Positions 52,275 to 61,508 of a stretch of 64,000 bases of DNA are shown here, piece after piece. The stretch is from positions 124,001-188,000 of the forward strand of contig NZ_JBDKWG010000147.1 in the NCBI RefSeq assembly GCF_040151475.1. Reading direction: 5' to 3'. Below the pieces are notes generated by a model, which saw only the letters and a list, made by a program, of their open reading frames with translations, made no database searches and had not been told where the DNA came from. A program made the position numbers and the translations under genes. Position 1 is the first letter of the stretch. Every line of letters begins with the position of its first letter. The DNA comes from CAXBNB01 sp040151475 (GTDB taxonomy: Bacteria > Bacteroidota > Bacteroidia > Cytophagales > Cyclobacteriaceae).

Positions 52275-54542
52275 ATGGCATTTGATTTAGACATGATTGA
52301 GGCCGTCTATCAACGCATAGGCGATCGGGTGAACAAGGCAAGGGAAATAACAGGAAAACCGTTGACCTTAGCAGAGAAAATCTTATATTCTCACTTATCT
52401 CAGGGAATGCCAAATGAAATATATGAAAGAGGTAACTCTTATGTGGACTTTGCGCCAGACAGAATCGCCTGTCAGGATGCCACTGCCCAGATGGCACTTT
52501 TGCAGTTTATGCAAGCCGGCAAGAAAAAAGTAGCCGTACCCACTACTGTGCATTGTGATCACCTGATCCAGGCAAAAGTAGGTGCAGCAGCCGATCTTCA
52601 AAATGCTATAAACACCAGCAATGAAGTATTCAATTTTCTTGACTCTGTGTCCAACAAATATGGCATAGGATTTTGGAAGCCCGGTGCAGGTATCATCCAT
52701 CAGGTGGTATTGGAAAATTATGCCTTCCCGGGTGGAATGATGATCGGAACAGACTCGCACACTGTAAATGCCGGAGGTCTGGGAATGGTAGCCATAGGTG
52801 TCGGAGGTGCAGATGCGGTAGATGTAATGGCAGACATGCCTTGGGAATTGAAATTTCCAAAACTGATAGGTGTAAAACTAACCGGAAAATTAAATGGCTG
52901 GACTGCCCCTAAAGACGTGATATTGAAAGTAGCGGGTATTCTTACTGTAAAAGGAGGAACCGGAGCAATAGTAGAATATTTTGGGGAAGGTGCAGAAAAT
53001 CTTTCCTGTACAGGAAAAGGAACTATCTGTAACATGGGGGCTGAAATAGGTGCTACCACTTCTACTTTTGGCTATGATAAGTCGATGGAAAGATACCTCA
53101 GAGCAACAGGCAGAGATGCAGTTGCTGATTTGGCCAATAATGTAAAAGAACATTTAACCGGTGATGCAGAAGTATATGCCAACCCTGAAAAATATTTTGA
53201 TCAGGTAATAGAAATAAACCTTTCTGAATTAGAGCCTCACGTAAACGGACCTTTCACTCCGGATTTGGCTACTCCTATCTCTGAAATGAGTGCAAAAGCT
53301 GCAGCCAATGACTGGCCTACTAAAGTGGAATGGGGATTGATCGGTTCTTGTACCAACTCTTCTTATGAAGATATGTCCAGGGCTGCTTCTATTGCTCAGC
53401 AAGCTATAGACAAAGGATTAAAACCTGCCGCTGAATTTGGAATCAATCCGGGTTCTGAGCAAGTAAGATATACGATTGAAAGAGATGGTATCATTGATAC
53501 TTTCGAGAAAATAGGCACTAAGGTGTTTACCAACGCTTGTGGGCCTTGTATCGGTCAATGGGCAAGAACAGGTGCTGAAAAAGGTGAGAAAAATACCATT
53601 GTACATTCTTTCAACAGGAATTTTGCGAAAAGAGCTGATGGCAACCCTAATACGCACGCATTTGTAACGTCTCCTGAAATGGTAGCAGCTATAGCCATAT
53701 CGGGCAACCTTGGTTTTAACCCAATCACTGACACCCTAACCAACGATAAGGGAGAACAGGTTAAACTAGATCCACCTACAGGATGGGAATTGCCTCCTAA
53801 AGGATTTGATGTAGAAGACGCAGGATATAAAGCACCTGCTGAAGATGGTTCTAATGTAGAAGTAAATGTTGATACTGAGTCAAAAAGATTGCAATTGCTT
53901 TCTCCATTCAAACCATGGAATGGTAAAAATATTACAGGAGCAAAATTACTGATCAAAGCCAAAGGAAAATGCACGACTGACCACATCTCTATGGCTGGCC
54001 CATGGTTGAGATTCAGAGGTCATTTGGACAACATTGCCAACAATACGCTGACCGGTGCTGTCAATGCATTCAATGAGGCTACCGACAAGGTGAAAAACCA
54101 ACTCACCGGAGAATATGGTGCAGTACCTGATACGCAAAGAGCATATAAAGCTGCGGGCATTCCAACCATAGTAGTAGGTGACCACAACTACGGTGAAGGT
54201 TCGTCTCGTGAGCATGCTGCCATGCAACCAAGGCATTTGGGTGTAGCAGTAGTATTGGTGAAATCTTTTGCAAGAATCCATGAAACCAACTTGAAAAAGC
54301 AGGGAATGCTTGGGTTAACTTTTGCTGATGAAGCCGATTATGATAAAATCCAGGAAGACGATACATTCGATTTCACTGACCTGACAGAGTTTGCTCCAGG
54401 CAAGCAGTTGACCTTGGTAGCGAAGCATGCGGATGGAACTTCTGATACCATAATGACCAATCACACCTACAACGATAGTCAAATTGGATGGTTCAAAGCA
54501 GGTTCGGCATTGAATTTGATTAAGTTGCAAAACAACTCATAA
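52275..54542 (+). CDS. acn: Aconitate hydratase
   Basis: The 755-residue mitochondrial-type aconitase interconverts citrate and isocitrate in the TCA cycle. It has VPTTVHCDHLIQAK (about 87-100), the GTDSHTVNAGGLGMVAIGVGG segment, the first Fe-S cysteine in GSCTNSSYEDM (about 356-366), the paired cysteines in NACGPCIGQW (about 420-429), and the swivel domain with DHNYGEGSSREHAAMQPRHLG (catalytic Ser in GSSREH). A terminator follows. The 4Fe-4S cluster makes it a likely target of iron or oxidative control, though nothing in the leader shows this. Confidence 0.96.
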   Translation: MAFDLDMIEAVYQRIGDRVNKAREITGKPLTLAEKILYSHLSQGMPNEIYERGNSYVDFAPDRIACQDATAQMALLQFMQAGKKKVAVPTTVHCDHLIQAKVGAAADLQNAINTSNEVFNFLDSVSNKYGIGFWKPGAGIIHQVVLENYAFPGGMMIGTDSHTVNAGGLGMVAIGVGGADAVDVMADMPWELKFPKLIGVKLTGKLNGWTAPKDVILKVAGILTVKGGTGAIVEYFGEGAENLSCTGKGTICNMGAEIGATTSTFGYDKSMERYLRATGRDAVADLANNVKEHLTGDAEVYANPEKYFDQVIEINLSELEPHVNGPFTPDLATPISEMSAKAAANDWPTKVEWGLIGSCTNSSYEDMSRAASIAQQAIDKGLKPAAEFGINPGSEQVRYTIERDGIIDTFEKIGTKVFTNACGPCIGQWARTGAEKGEKNTIVHSFNRNFAKRADGNPNTHAFVTSPEMVAAIAISGNLGFNPITDTLTNDKGEQVKLDPPTGWELPPKGFDVEDAGYKAPAEDGSNVEVNVDTESKRLQLLSPFKPWNGKNITGAKLLIKAKGKCTTDHISMAGPWLRFRGHLDNIANNTLTGAVNAFNEATDKVKNQLTGEYGAVPDTQRAYKAAGIPTIVVGDHNYGEGSSREHAAMQPRHLGVAVVLVKSFARIHETNLKKQGMLGLTFADEADYDKIQEDDTFDFTDLTEFAPGKQLTLVAKHADGTSDTIMTNHTYNDSQIGWFKAGSALNLIKLQNNS

Positions 54543-54565
54543 GGTTCGTTTTTGCATCAAAATAT

Positions 54566-54591
54566 AAAAGCGGCCTTGTGTCGCTTTTTTT
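54566..54591 (+). terminator. Aconitase terminator
   Basis: AAAAGCG (54566-54572) and CGCTTTT (54582-54588) form a 7-bp stem with a following T-run. Confidence 0.7.
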
Positions 54592-54605
54592 ATATATAAA
54601 CATCG

Positions 54606-54638
54606 AACCCTGTTAGGGTTCAGAACCCTAACAGGGTT
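54606..54638. repeat. Nested 15-bp palindrome of AACCCT/AGGGTT
   Basis: AACCCTGTTAGGGTT and its exact inverse lie 3 bp apart; each arm is itself AACCCT-3 nt-AGGGTT, so four alternating AACCCT/AGGGTT hexamers are present. It can adopt either one long hairpin or two small ones and may be a mobile palindromic element. Confidence 0.7.
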
Positions 54639-54646
54639 ATAAAGCT

Positions 54647-55126
54647 ATGAAAAAGACTTATTTAGTATTTCTGCTATCCATGCTTTACTTTCTAACCCCT
54701 TCAGAAAGTTTTGCTCAAAAAAAGAAAAAAGCCAGACAGCAAAAAACAAGTACAGTCATCAAAACTGCACAAACCTATATAGGTACGCCTTATAAATACG
54801 GAGGCACTTCAGGAAGTGGTATAGATTGCTCAGGGCTGATGCTTCGATGCTTCGAAAAAGCCAACTACCAACTGCCACGCACAGCCAAAGAACAATCTAA
54901 GTTTGGAAAGAAGGTAGGCAACAACAGCATAAAACCGGGAGACATTGTCTTTTTCAAATTTAAAGACAAAGGTAAAAAATGGTACCACAGTGGGCTTGTC
55001 ACTTCGGTAAACAAAGGCAAAGCCAATTTTATTCATGCCTCCACTTCACGAGGGGTAGTAGAATCTGATTTAACTCAGGAATATTATTCAAAAAGCATCA
55101 AAGGTTTTCGTAGGGTGATAAAGTAA
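54647..55126 (+). CDS. NlpC/P60 cell-wall peptidase
   Basis: The 159-residue protein has a signal peptide (to AQ, about residue 24) and a catalytic domain with Cys61 in GIDCSGLML, His114 in KWYHSGLV and a third polar residue in HASTSRG. Such enzymes cleave D-Glu/meso-DAP bonds in peptidoglycan stem peptides. Basic residues follow the signal. It is a compact single-domain form without SH3 targeting domains; the 54606-54638 palindrome lies just upstream. Confidence 0.85.
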   Translation: MKKTYLVFLLSMLYFLTPSESFAQKKKKARQQKTSTVIKTAQTYIGTPYKYGGTSGSGIDCSGLMLRCFEKANYQLPRTAKEQSKFGKKVGNNSIKPGDIVFFKFKDKGKKWYHSGLVTSVNKGKANFIHASTSRGVVESDLTQEYYSKSIKGFRRVIK

Positions 55127-55350
55127 CGTGAACGTTGGATTTAATGTGAAAAAATACTTTTTTATGAGTAGAAGTGAATAACTCCACAGCAAACTAGCGA
55201 GAGTATCATTATAAAAACTAAAATAATTCCAATTAACTTTTGTGTGTGTATAACAAAATACCATTCACCAATGCGGCACTTGTTTTTGTTTTACTACTGA
55301 TTGACTAAATTCATCTTTTTAATAGAATCCTCACCTGTTATTCACAACCA

Positions 55351-55743
55351 ATGAATTTAGAAATTTCTACACCGGCACTTCTTTTTCCTGCCATCACATT
55401 ATTGCTTCTGGCTTACACCAACAGATTTTTGGCGGTAGCTACCCTCATCAGAAGCCTGTACAAAAGATATGAAGAAAGTGGGCATGACAGCATCATAAAG
55501 GGTCAGATTAAAAATCTGAGGTTAAGGCTATTTTTGATCAGAAACATGCAGGCTTTTGGTATTTTAAGTTTCCTACTCACTGTACTTTGCATGTTTCTGC
55601 TTTTTCAGGAAAGCTTAGATATTGCCAGTTACACCTTTGGGGCAAGTCTTATCTCCCTCTTGATTTCTCTGATACTATCGCTTATTGAAATTCAAATCTC
55701 CACCAAGGCACTGGATTTAGAATTGAAAAATATGGAAGCCTGA
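55351..55743 (+). CDS. DUF2721 membrane protein
   Basis: The 130-residue protein has three hydrophobic segments (ALLFPAITLLLLAYTNRFLAVATLIRSL, MQAFGILSFLLTVLCMFLLF, TFGASLISLLISLILSLIEI), with the NRF.AV..LIR.L segment between the first two. These match DUF2721, a small integral membrane family of unknown function. It ends 1 bp before the convergent DsbA-like gene. Confidence 0.75.
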   Translation: MNLEISTPALLFPAITLLLLAYTNRFLAVATLIRSLYKRYEESGHDSIIKGQIKNLRLRLFLIRNMQAFGILSFLLTVLCMFLLFQESLDIASYTFGASLISLLISLILSLIEIQISTKALDLELKNMEA

Positions 55744-55744
55744 C

Positions 55745-56455
55745 TTAATCGGTCAATAACTCTTCCACACGGGTTTTCATCGCTTCAAAAGTAGCATACC
55801 CTCTGGAAATTGCTGTTAGTTTATCCCTTTGCTGTAATACCACTGAAGGAAATCCCCGCACACCTAATTGCTGCGCATATACAAAGTCCTGGCGTACAAG
55901 TTTTTTGTATCCATCAGAATTAAAAAGTGCAATGAATGTATCAAAGGAAACTCCAATTTGCTCACAAAGCGGTTGATAGAATTCTTTTTTTCCCGGGTCA
56001 TGGTTTAAAACATAAAATGCATATTGTACCGATTTGTAAAACTCTAATTCCTGATCAGGTTTAATATCTCTAATAACCCTGACTGCCCGTGCCGGAGGTT
56101 CGGTATCATAATCAAACTCATCCCAATCAAGCAATCCGTAATTAAAAGGCTGTCCGGATGCTTGCTCTACATGCTCCCAATGTTCTCGCAAAAATGCTTT
56201 CATCTCGCTGTTCCATAACTCTCCTCCTCCGGGTCTAAGACCTCCCATAACCATTCCAAATTCAAGCTTTCCATCAAACTCGTTCTTCAATTGTTCCAAA
56301 TGGTTTGTAATCCCCCAGCACCAGGAGCACATCGGATCTCCAAAATAAATTAGTTTACCCTGAGAATCTTCCGTTTCAATGTTGTTATCCATTTCTTCAA
56401 TATCCGGAGTTATACAAACACCATCATCACACTTTATGTCTTTTTGACTATCCAT
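55745..56455 (-). CDS. DsbA-family thioredoxin-fold protein (FrnE-like)
   Basis: The 236-residue protein has a thioredoxin-fold active site DPMCSWCW (Cys43, Cys46), a helical insert with WEHVEQASGQPF, and a cis-Pro-like RGFPSVVL near residue 201. FrnE/DsbA-like proteins of this length act as disulfide oxidoreductases; an Asp-rich N-terminal segment precedes the domain and there is no clear signal peptide, so it may be cytoplasmic. ATG 56455 is selected because the longer frame would start with TTG across the terminator of the M16 gene. Confidence 0.8.
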   Translation of the reverse strand: MDSQKDIKCDDGVCITPDIEEMDNNIETEDSQGKLIYFGDPMCSWCWGITNHLEQLKNEFDGKLEFGMVMGGLRPGGGELWNSEMKAFLREHWEHVEQASGQPFNYGLLDWDEFDYDTEPPARAVRVIRDIKPDQELEFYKSVQYAFYVLNHDPGKKEFYQPLCEQIGVSFDTFIALFNSDGYKKLVRQDFVYAQQLGVRGFPSVVLQQRDKLTAISRGYATFEAMKTRVEELLTD

Positions 56456-56506
56456 TTTTATATTTTCTATATCCGTGATTAATATATTTTGAGTTCTATA
56501 AAACAA

Positions 56507-56535
56507 AAACCTGATGAAATAAATTCATCAGGTTT
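56507..56535 (-). terminator. Terminator of the M16 peptidase gene
   Basis: AAACCTGATGAA (56507-56518) pairs with 56524-56535 over 12 bp and is followed by minus-strand Ts. It separates the M16 gene from the DsbA-like gene. Confidence 0.8.
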
Positions 56536-56587
56536 CTATTTTATTTTTATCAGGCACTCCAAGAGTGTCACTTCTAAAAGCAAATAA

Positions 56588-59461
56588 TTATTTACTCACA
56601 TTTTCTAAAATCGGTATTTCAACTTCTTTAGCCTCTTTATCGATCAATTTAATTTCATCAAATCCGGTGTTTTTAAATCTTTCGAATTGCGTTGCGGCAT
56701 CTCCTACCACAAAGTAAATCATCTTATCCGGTGTAATATACTTTTCTGCTAGTGCTCTATGCTCATCCAAGGTCATCATTTTTACCACTTCCTGTTGTTT
56801 AGTAATGTAATCCGAAGAGAAATTGTATGCACTCATGGTTCGCATCATCCCAAGCAATGCCCCATAAGTTTCGAAAGCACGGGCATTAGATTTTATCAAG
56901 GCATTTTTTGTGAAATCTAAATCTTCCTGGCTTATGCCATTTCGATACTTTTCCATCTCTTCCTTAAATATCTGAACAGATTCGAAAGTGGCGTTGGTTC
57001 TTACGCTGGAAGAAGCGGTAAACGGACCTACAATAGTACTTCCTTCAAAGTCCGTTCTAGCACCATAGGTATAACCTTTTTCTTCTCTTAAAATCAGGTT
57101 TACATTGCCACTAAACGAACCTCCTAGCTTGTAGTTCATTACCGTAGCAGCATAATAATCATCATCTGTTCTCTTTTTTGCAAGATAACCTATGTTGATC
57201 ACCGATTGCTTCGAATTGGGAATGTCTAGAAAATACAAAGAAGCATTTTCCGGTTGAGGGGCAATTTCATACTCAGGAATTGTAACATCTTTGGGTTTCC
57301 ACCTTTCATTAATACTGGATAAAGATGACATCACGGTCTCTTTATTCACAGCACCCACAATATGAAATCTGGCTACAGTTGGTGAATAATATTTATCATA
57401 ATATTCTTTTAAATCATCTATGGTCAAAGCGGCAACAGATTCCTCTGTACCTGCACCGGGATAAGAGAAAATGTGCTCAGGACCGTACAATAATTTATTA
57501 AACACCTGACCGGCTACTACATTTGGGTTGGCTGCATTTCTTTTTATACCATTGATTGTTCTGGTTTTGATACGTTCAAACTCTTCCAAATCCCATCTTG
57601 GCTCCAACAAAATTTCTTCTACCAGTGCCAGAGTCTTTTCATAGTTTCTCGCAAGGGTGTTAGCAGATATGGTAATACTTTCACTACTGGTGTACATGCT
57701 AATATTAGCACCCAGTAACTCGATTTCTTCTTCCAACTCTTCTGGAGTCTTATTTTTAGTACCTTCACTCATGATGTCAGTCATTAGATTGGACACACCA
57801 TTTTTGTCAAAAGAATCAAGTAAATGACCTCCTCTTAGCACAATGTTGAACTGCACCAGAGGCACTTCCGATTGCTCCATACCATATACTACCATGCCAT
57901 TACTTAACTTATCTTCCCATGGAACAGGCACATTCACAATAGGGTCAGCTCCTTTTACCGGCTCTACAGAACGATCTATTTCAGAAGGTGTTTTTTTAAT
58001 TTCTTCGGGTTGAACATCAGCCACTGCTTGTTCCTTGTTTTCGGTTATCTCTTCCTCCACAACTTCAGCTTTCTCAGAATTTGCTGCTGCCAAATCAAGG
58101 CTTCCTTTTGGTACAAAACTGGTAATAACATAAGGTTTGTCCTTGATGTATTTATTATAAACATTCATTACATCTTCTTTTGACACTGCCAAAATGTTTT
58201 CTATATCCTGAGTGATAAATCCGGGATCTCCCCTGAAAACATTGTAGTTTGCCAATTGGAAAGACTTATTCAATACACTACTGATCCCATTGTACACATC
58301 TGTTTCCAAACTGGCTTTCACCCTTTCAATGTCCTTGTCAGTAATGCCTTCTTCTTCAAATTTTTTAAAGGCTTCCAAAACGGCATTTTCTATGTCAGTC
58401 AGATTTTTGCCTTCATTGGCGGTAATGCTCACTCTAAATTTACCTGCCACCTCCAGCACTCTGGAATAAGCAACCGTGTTTGATGTCAACTCTTTTTCTT
58501 TCACTAAAACCTTATAAAGTGGAGCCTTTTTTCCCTGCGATAAAAGCTGTCCTAAAAATTGAAGAGCATATTGGTCTTTATGAGATTCATTCACTGTAGG
58601 CCATACCATGTTTAGTTGTGCTGCTCTTGCAAAATTATCTTCGTGATACAGTCTTACTGTTTTATCAAGGGTTACATTCTGGATTTCAAGAGGAGGAACT
58701 TCAGGCCCTCTCTTTATTTCCCCAAAATACTTCTCAATCAAAGCCTTTGCTTCCTGAGTATCAAAATCTCCGGCGAGTACCAGAGTGGCATTATTCGGCC
58801 CGTAAAACTTCCTGTAAAATTCTTTTACATCTTCCACAGTAGCGTTTTGCAAATCCACCAATTCGCCTATTACCTGCCAGTTGTATGGATGTCCTTTTGG
58901 AAAAATGTTTTTGTCTATTACATAACTTGTATGTCCATAAGGATTGTTATCAACCCTCTGTCTTTTCTCATTTTGAACCACTTCCTGCTGATTGGCAAAT
59001 GCTGTTTCTGTCACCGTATTGATCAGAAACCCCATCCTGTCGGATTCCAGCCACATCACCATTTCCAATGCGTTTTTTGGTACTACTTCGTAGTACACAG
59101 TACCATCCTGCCAGGTACCGCCATTGAGTGTGCCTCCGGCATCTTGTATCTTTTTGAAGAATTGATCTTGTGCCACGTTTTCAGACTCCTGAAAAAGCAT
59201 GTGCTCAAATAAGTGGGCAAAACCTGTTCTGCCTTCTACTTCCCTATTGGAACCTACATGGTACAAAATGGCTGTAGAAATAATAGGATCTGAATCGTCT
59301 TTGTGCAAAATAACCTGCAATCCATTTTCTAAAGTGTATTTTTCAAAATCAATTGAAAGCTTGCCTTGCTCCTTCTTTGCATTTTGTTCTCCACAAGACA
59401 GAACAAAAGCAAACAGACCAACAAGCAGAACTGCCTTTATAACATTGTGAGTAGTTTTCAT
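56588..59461 (-). CDS. M16 zinc peptidase lipoprotein (two-domain)
   Basis: The 957-residue protein has a lipobox (FAFVLSCGEQ, Cys23), then an active M16 domain with the zinc motif HLFEH (His83, Glu86, His87), the distal Glu region NEKRQRVDNNPYGH, and a second, inactive M16-like domain from about residue 510 (NGMVVYGMEQSEVPLVQFNIVLRGGHLLD). Single-chain two-domain M16 peptidases resemble pitrilysin and clamp extended peptides in a chamber; here it is likely a periplasm- or surface-exposed lipoprotein degrading peptides. A VVEEEITENKEQAVADVQPEEI linker joins the halves. Confidence 0.9.
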   Translation of the reverse strand: MKTTHNVIKAVLLVGLFAFVLSCGEQNAKKEQGKLSIDFEKYTLENGLQVILHKDDSDPIISTAILYHVGSNREVEGRTGFAHLFEHMLFQESENVAQDQFFKKIQDAGGTLNGGTWQDGTVYYEVVPKNALEMVMWLESDRMGFLINTVTETAFANQQEVVQNEKRQRVDNNPYGHTSYVIDKNIFPKGHPYNWQVIGELVDLQNATVEDVKEFYRKFYGPNNATLVLAGDFDTQEAKALIEKYFGEIKRGPEVPPLEIQNVTLDKTVRLYHEDNFARAAQLNMVWPTVNESHKDQYALQFLGQLLSQGKKAPLYKVLVKEKELTSNTVAYSRVLEVAGKFRVSITANEGKNLTDIENAVLEAFKKFEEEGITDKDIERVKASLETDVYNGISSVLNKSFQLANYNVFRGDPGFITQDIENILAVSKEDVMNVYNKYIKDKPYVITSFVPKGSLDLAAANSEKAEVVEEEITENKEQAVADVQPEEIKKTPSEIDRSVEPVKGADPIVNVPVPWEDKLSNGMVVYGMEQSEVPLVQFNIVLRGGHLLDSFDKNGVSNLMTDIMSEGTKNKTPEELEEEIELLGANISMYTSSESITISANTLARNYEKTLALVEEILLEPRWDLEEFERIKTRTINGIKRNAANPNVVAGQVFNKLLYGPEHIFSYPGAGTEESVAALTIDDLKEYYDKYYSPTVARFHIVGAVNKETVMSSLSSINERWKPKDVTIPEYEIAPQPENASLYFLDIPNSKQSVINIGYLAKKRTDDDYYAATVMNYKLGGSFSGNVNLILREEKGYTYGARTDFEGSTIVGPFTASSSVRTNATFESVQIFKEEMEKYRNGISQEDLDFTKNALIKSNARAFETYGALLGMMRTMSAYNFSSDYITKQQEVVKMMTLDEHRALAEKYITPDKMIYFVVGDAATQFERFKNTGFDEIKLIDKEAKEVEIPILENVSK

Positions 59462-59594
59462 ACGTTAATTTTTTTCAAAAATTCAGGGATTAATATGTTT
59501 TAAGTAAAAATAACAAGAGAGAACCACATAAAATATTTTTTTACATAAATGGTCTTTCCGTTGGGTTAAGGGAGTGAATGAATTTTCATTTGTG

Positions 59595-59630
59595 CTTAAT
59601 ATTGAGCCTTAATCAATATTAAGGGTCTTT
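59595..59630 (+). other. Hairpin upstream of the TMEM220-like gene
   Basis: CTTAATATTGA (59595-59605) pairs with 59613-59623 over 11 bp and is followed by GGTCTTTTTTT on the plus strand, terminator-like, although no plus-strand gene ends upstream. A TACCTTTA box (59670-59677) lies just before the ATG of the next gene, so that transcript could be nearly leaderless. Confidence 0.45.
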
Positions 59631-59683
59631 TTTTAAGAACCCACTATTATAAATTCATATGGTTTTTTATACCTTTACATACT

Positions 59684-60034
59684 ATGAAAATCATCAATAT
59701 ATTCTTCGCTATACTATTTCTTTTATTCGTTGGGGTTCAATATAATGACCCTGATCCATTGCTTTGGATGTTCATTTATGGGGTTGCCGCTGCTCTGTTT
59801 ATTTTGGCTGTAATGAACATTCGACCAAAAAAAGTAATATTGGGTGTCATCGTAGTAGGTGCACTTTACAGCCTTACCTATATACCCGGAGTATATGATT
59901 GGTTTACCATCGGCCAGCCAGGGGAAATAGTTGCATCTATGAAAGTTGATAAAATGTATGTGGAAGAAAGCCGGGAGTTTTTTGGACTTTGGATTGCTCT
60001 TGGAGCACTGATCTTTTTGTATAAAAAATCCTGA
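59684..60034 (+). CDS. Transmembrane 220 (TMEM220)-like protein
   Basis: The 116-residue protein has four hydrophobic segments with conserved YNDPDPLLWMFIYGVAAALFILAV and GLWIALGALIFLY. The NDPDP motif after the first helix is characteristic of the TMEM220 family, of unknown function, found in Bacteroidota and eukaryotes. It is monocistronic in a divergent position from the M16 gene, preceded by a hairpin and a short-spaced -7 box. Confidence 0.8.
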   Translation: MKIINIFFAILFLLFVGVQYNDPDPLLWMFIYGVAAALFILAVMNIRPKKVILGVIVVGALYSLTYIPGVYDWFTIGQPGEIVASMKVDKMYVEESREFFGLWIALGALIFLYKKS

Positions 60035-60189
60035 CACCTGTTTTTCTTCGCAGAAATCATCTTCACCTCTGTCCCAAAGTCAATATTGCTTGTATCACCT
60101 ACCAGAGCAATTGGTCTGTTTCATACTTGTGCATTTTTTCCAAGATGAGAATAAATACTTAAATTGACAGTTCAACAAAAGCCCAACAA

Positions 60190-60708
60190 ATGACTACTGC
60201 AATAGAACAAAGAAGCATACTCACTATTGAGCAAATGGAATTCAGGCAGAAAATGCTCAATCCAATGAGTTTCTGGTTGTTTACATTGATGAACGTACCT
60301 GCAGGCTGGATAGCAGGTATGAGGCTGAGAGAACTTGACACATCCAAAGCTGTAACCTCCATACCATTCAAATTTCTTAATAAAAACCCTTTCAAGTCTA
60401 TTTATTTTGCGGTACAAAGCATGGCAGCCGAACTTTCTACAGCTGCATTGGTACTGCTCCACATTCAGGGACAAAAACCATCTATCGCATACATTATTGT
60501 TGACTTAAAAGCTTCATTTACCAAGAAGGCAACCGGACGAACTTACTTCACCTGTGAAGGTGGTGACGAAGTACAGCAAGCCATGGAACAATGCGTCGCT
60601 ACAGGTGAGCCTACTGTTGTACACTTGAAAACCACAGGAAAGATGAAAGATGGAACTGTAGTATCAGAATTTACCTTTAGCTGGTCTATGAAACAGAGGA
60701 GTAGATAA
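60190..60708 (+). CDS. DUF4442 hotdog-fold protein
   Basis: The 172-residue protein matches DUF4442, a HotDog/thioesterase-like family: FRQKMLNPMSFWLFTLMNVPAGWIAGMR, MAAELSTAALVLLHI, VDLKASFTKKATGRTYFTCEGGDEV and GEPTVVHLKTTGKMKDGTVVSEFTFSWSMK. The E-L-S-x-A segment sits on the central helix where thioesterases place catalytic residues, but the reaction is unknown. The region upstream (60035-60189) holds no clear signal. Confidence 0.8.
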   Translation: MTTAIEQRSILTIEQMEFRQKMLNPMSFWLFTLMNVPAGWIAGMRLRELDTSKAVTSIPFKFLNKNPFKSIYFAVQSMAAELSTAALVLLHIQGQKPSIAYIIVDLKASFTKKATGRTYFTCEGGDEVQQAMEQCVATGEPTVVHLKTTGKMKDGTVVSEFTFSWSMKQRSR

Positions 60709-60743
60709 GGGTTTGTTCATGTTGACGGGTTTTAAGGAAAAAG

Positions 60744-61481
60744 ATGGGTAAAAAAACACATATCTCAATCCAACAACCCTGCACTCAAAAATTTGAATCT
60801 TTTCAAAAAACTGAAACAGGTGGTTATTGTCAAAACTGCAAAAAAGAAGTCTTTGATTTTTCGAAGATGAGTGAACGAGAACTGTTCAACTACTTCAACA
60901 AACCCGTAACAAAAATATGTGGAAAATTTCATTCCAATCAGCTTGGATATCTTAAGAATCCTGCCTCAGTTGTAAAAAATGGAATCCCTAAAACAATGGC
61001 AGCAACAGTTATGTTAAGTTTAGCTGTTTTCAGTGATTCGAATGCCCAAAAACCAAAAGTTAATCAGAATACTACAGTTGAAAACAGACCCATAGCTCTT
61101 ACCCCGGTAGAGAGCAATGCCGCCAATGAAAGTGAATATACAATAACGGGCAAAATTTTGGATGAAAGCAATGTCGAAGGGCTAGGAGGAGTTACTGTTA
61201 ATATTAAAAACACTCGAAATGGAGTACTATCAGACCTTAATGGATACTTCTCTTTAAAATGTACATCTAAAAACAGTTCAGTTGTTACATTACAATTTTC
61301 TTTTATCGGGTTTGTAACAGAAGAGCGAACCGTTGAATTGTCAGGCAATGAAATTCAACTTGGAGAAATCAAAATGACAGAAGACAATGTTATGCTATTA
61401 GGAGAGGTTTGTATTATCAATGAAACCAAATCCAAGGGATTCTGGCTTAAGTTGAAAAATATTTTCAACTCGAATAAATAA
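60744..61481 (+). CDS. Secreted or membrane protein with Cys-rich N-terminus and CarboxypepD-like domain
   Basis: The 245-residue protein starts with a conserved Bacteroidota N-terminal cysteine module (PCTQKFESFQ, GGYCQNCKKEVFDFSKM, KICGKFHSNQ), a hydrophobic helix (MAATVMLSLAVFSDSNAQ), then a carboxypeptidase-like regulatory beta domain (YTITGKILDESNVEGLGGVTVNIKNTRNGVLSDLNGYF), as in TonB-receptor N-termini. The N-terminal cysteines probably bind zinc inside the cell with the beta domain outside. The function is unknown; it may transduce a signal or anchor a complex. Confidence 0.65.
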   Translation: MGKKTHISIQQPCTQKFESFQKTETGGYCQNCKKEVFDFSKMSERELFNYFNKPVTKICGKFHSNQLGYLKNPASVVKNGIPKTMAATVMLSLAVFSDSNAQKPKVNQNTTVENRPIALTPVESNAANESEYTITGKILDESNVEGLGGVTVNIKNTRNGVLSDLNGYFSLKCTSKNSSVVTLQFSFIGFVTEERTVELSGNEIQLGEIKMTEDNVMLLGEVCIINETKSKGFWLKLKNIFNSNK

Positions 61482-61508
61482 AAGGACTAAAACCTCTTCT
61501 TACCACCA

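Noticed and set aside
53555..53986. 143-codon frame antisense to aconitase
   Set aside because: The aconitase frame is intact and family-like throughout; the other frame has no recognisable motif.
55150..55310. Hydrophobic minus-strand frame that looks like a one-helix membrane protein
   Set aside because: Stops precede it and no ATG, GTG or TTG start is available before the hydrophobic part, so it is not supported as a gene; a decayed remnant is possible.
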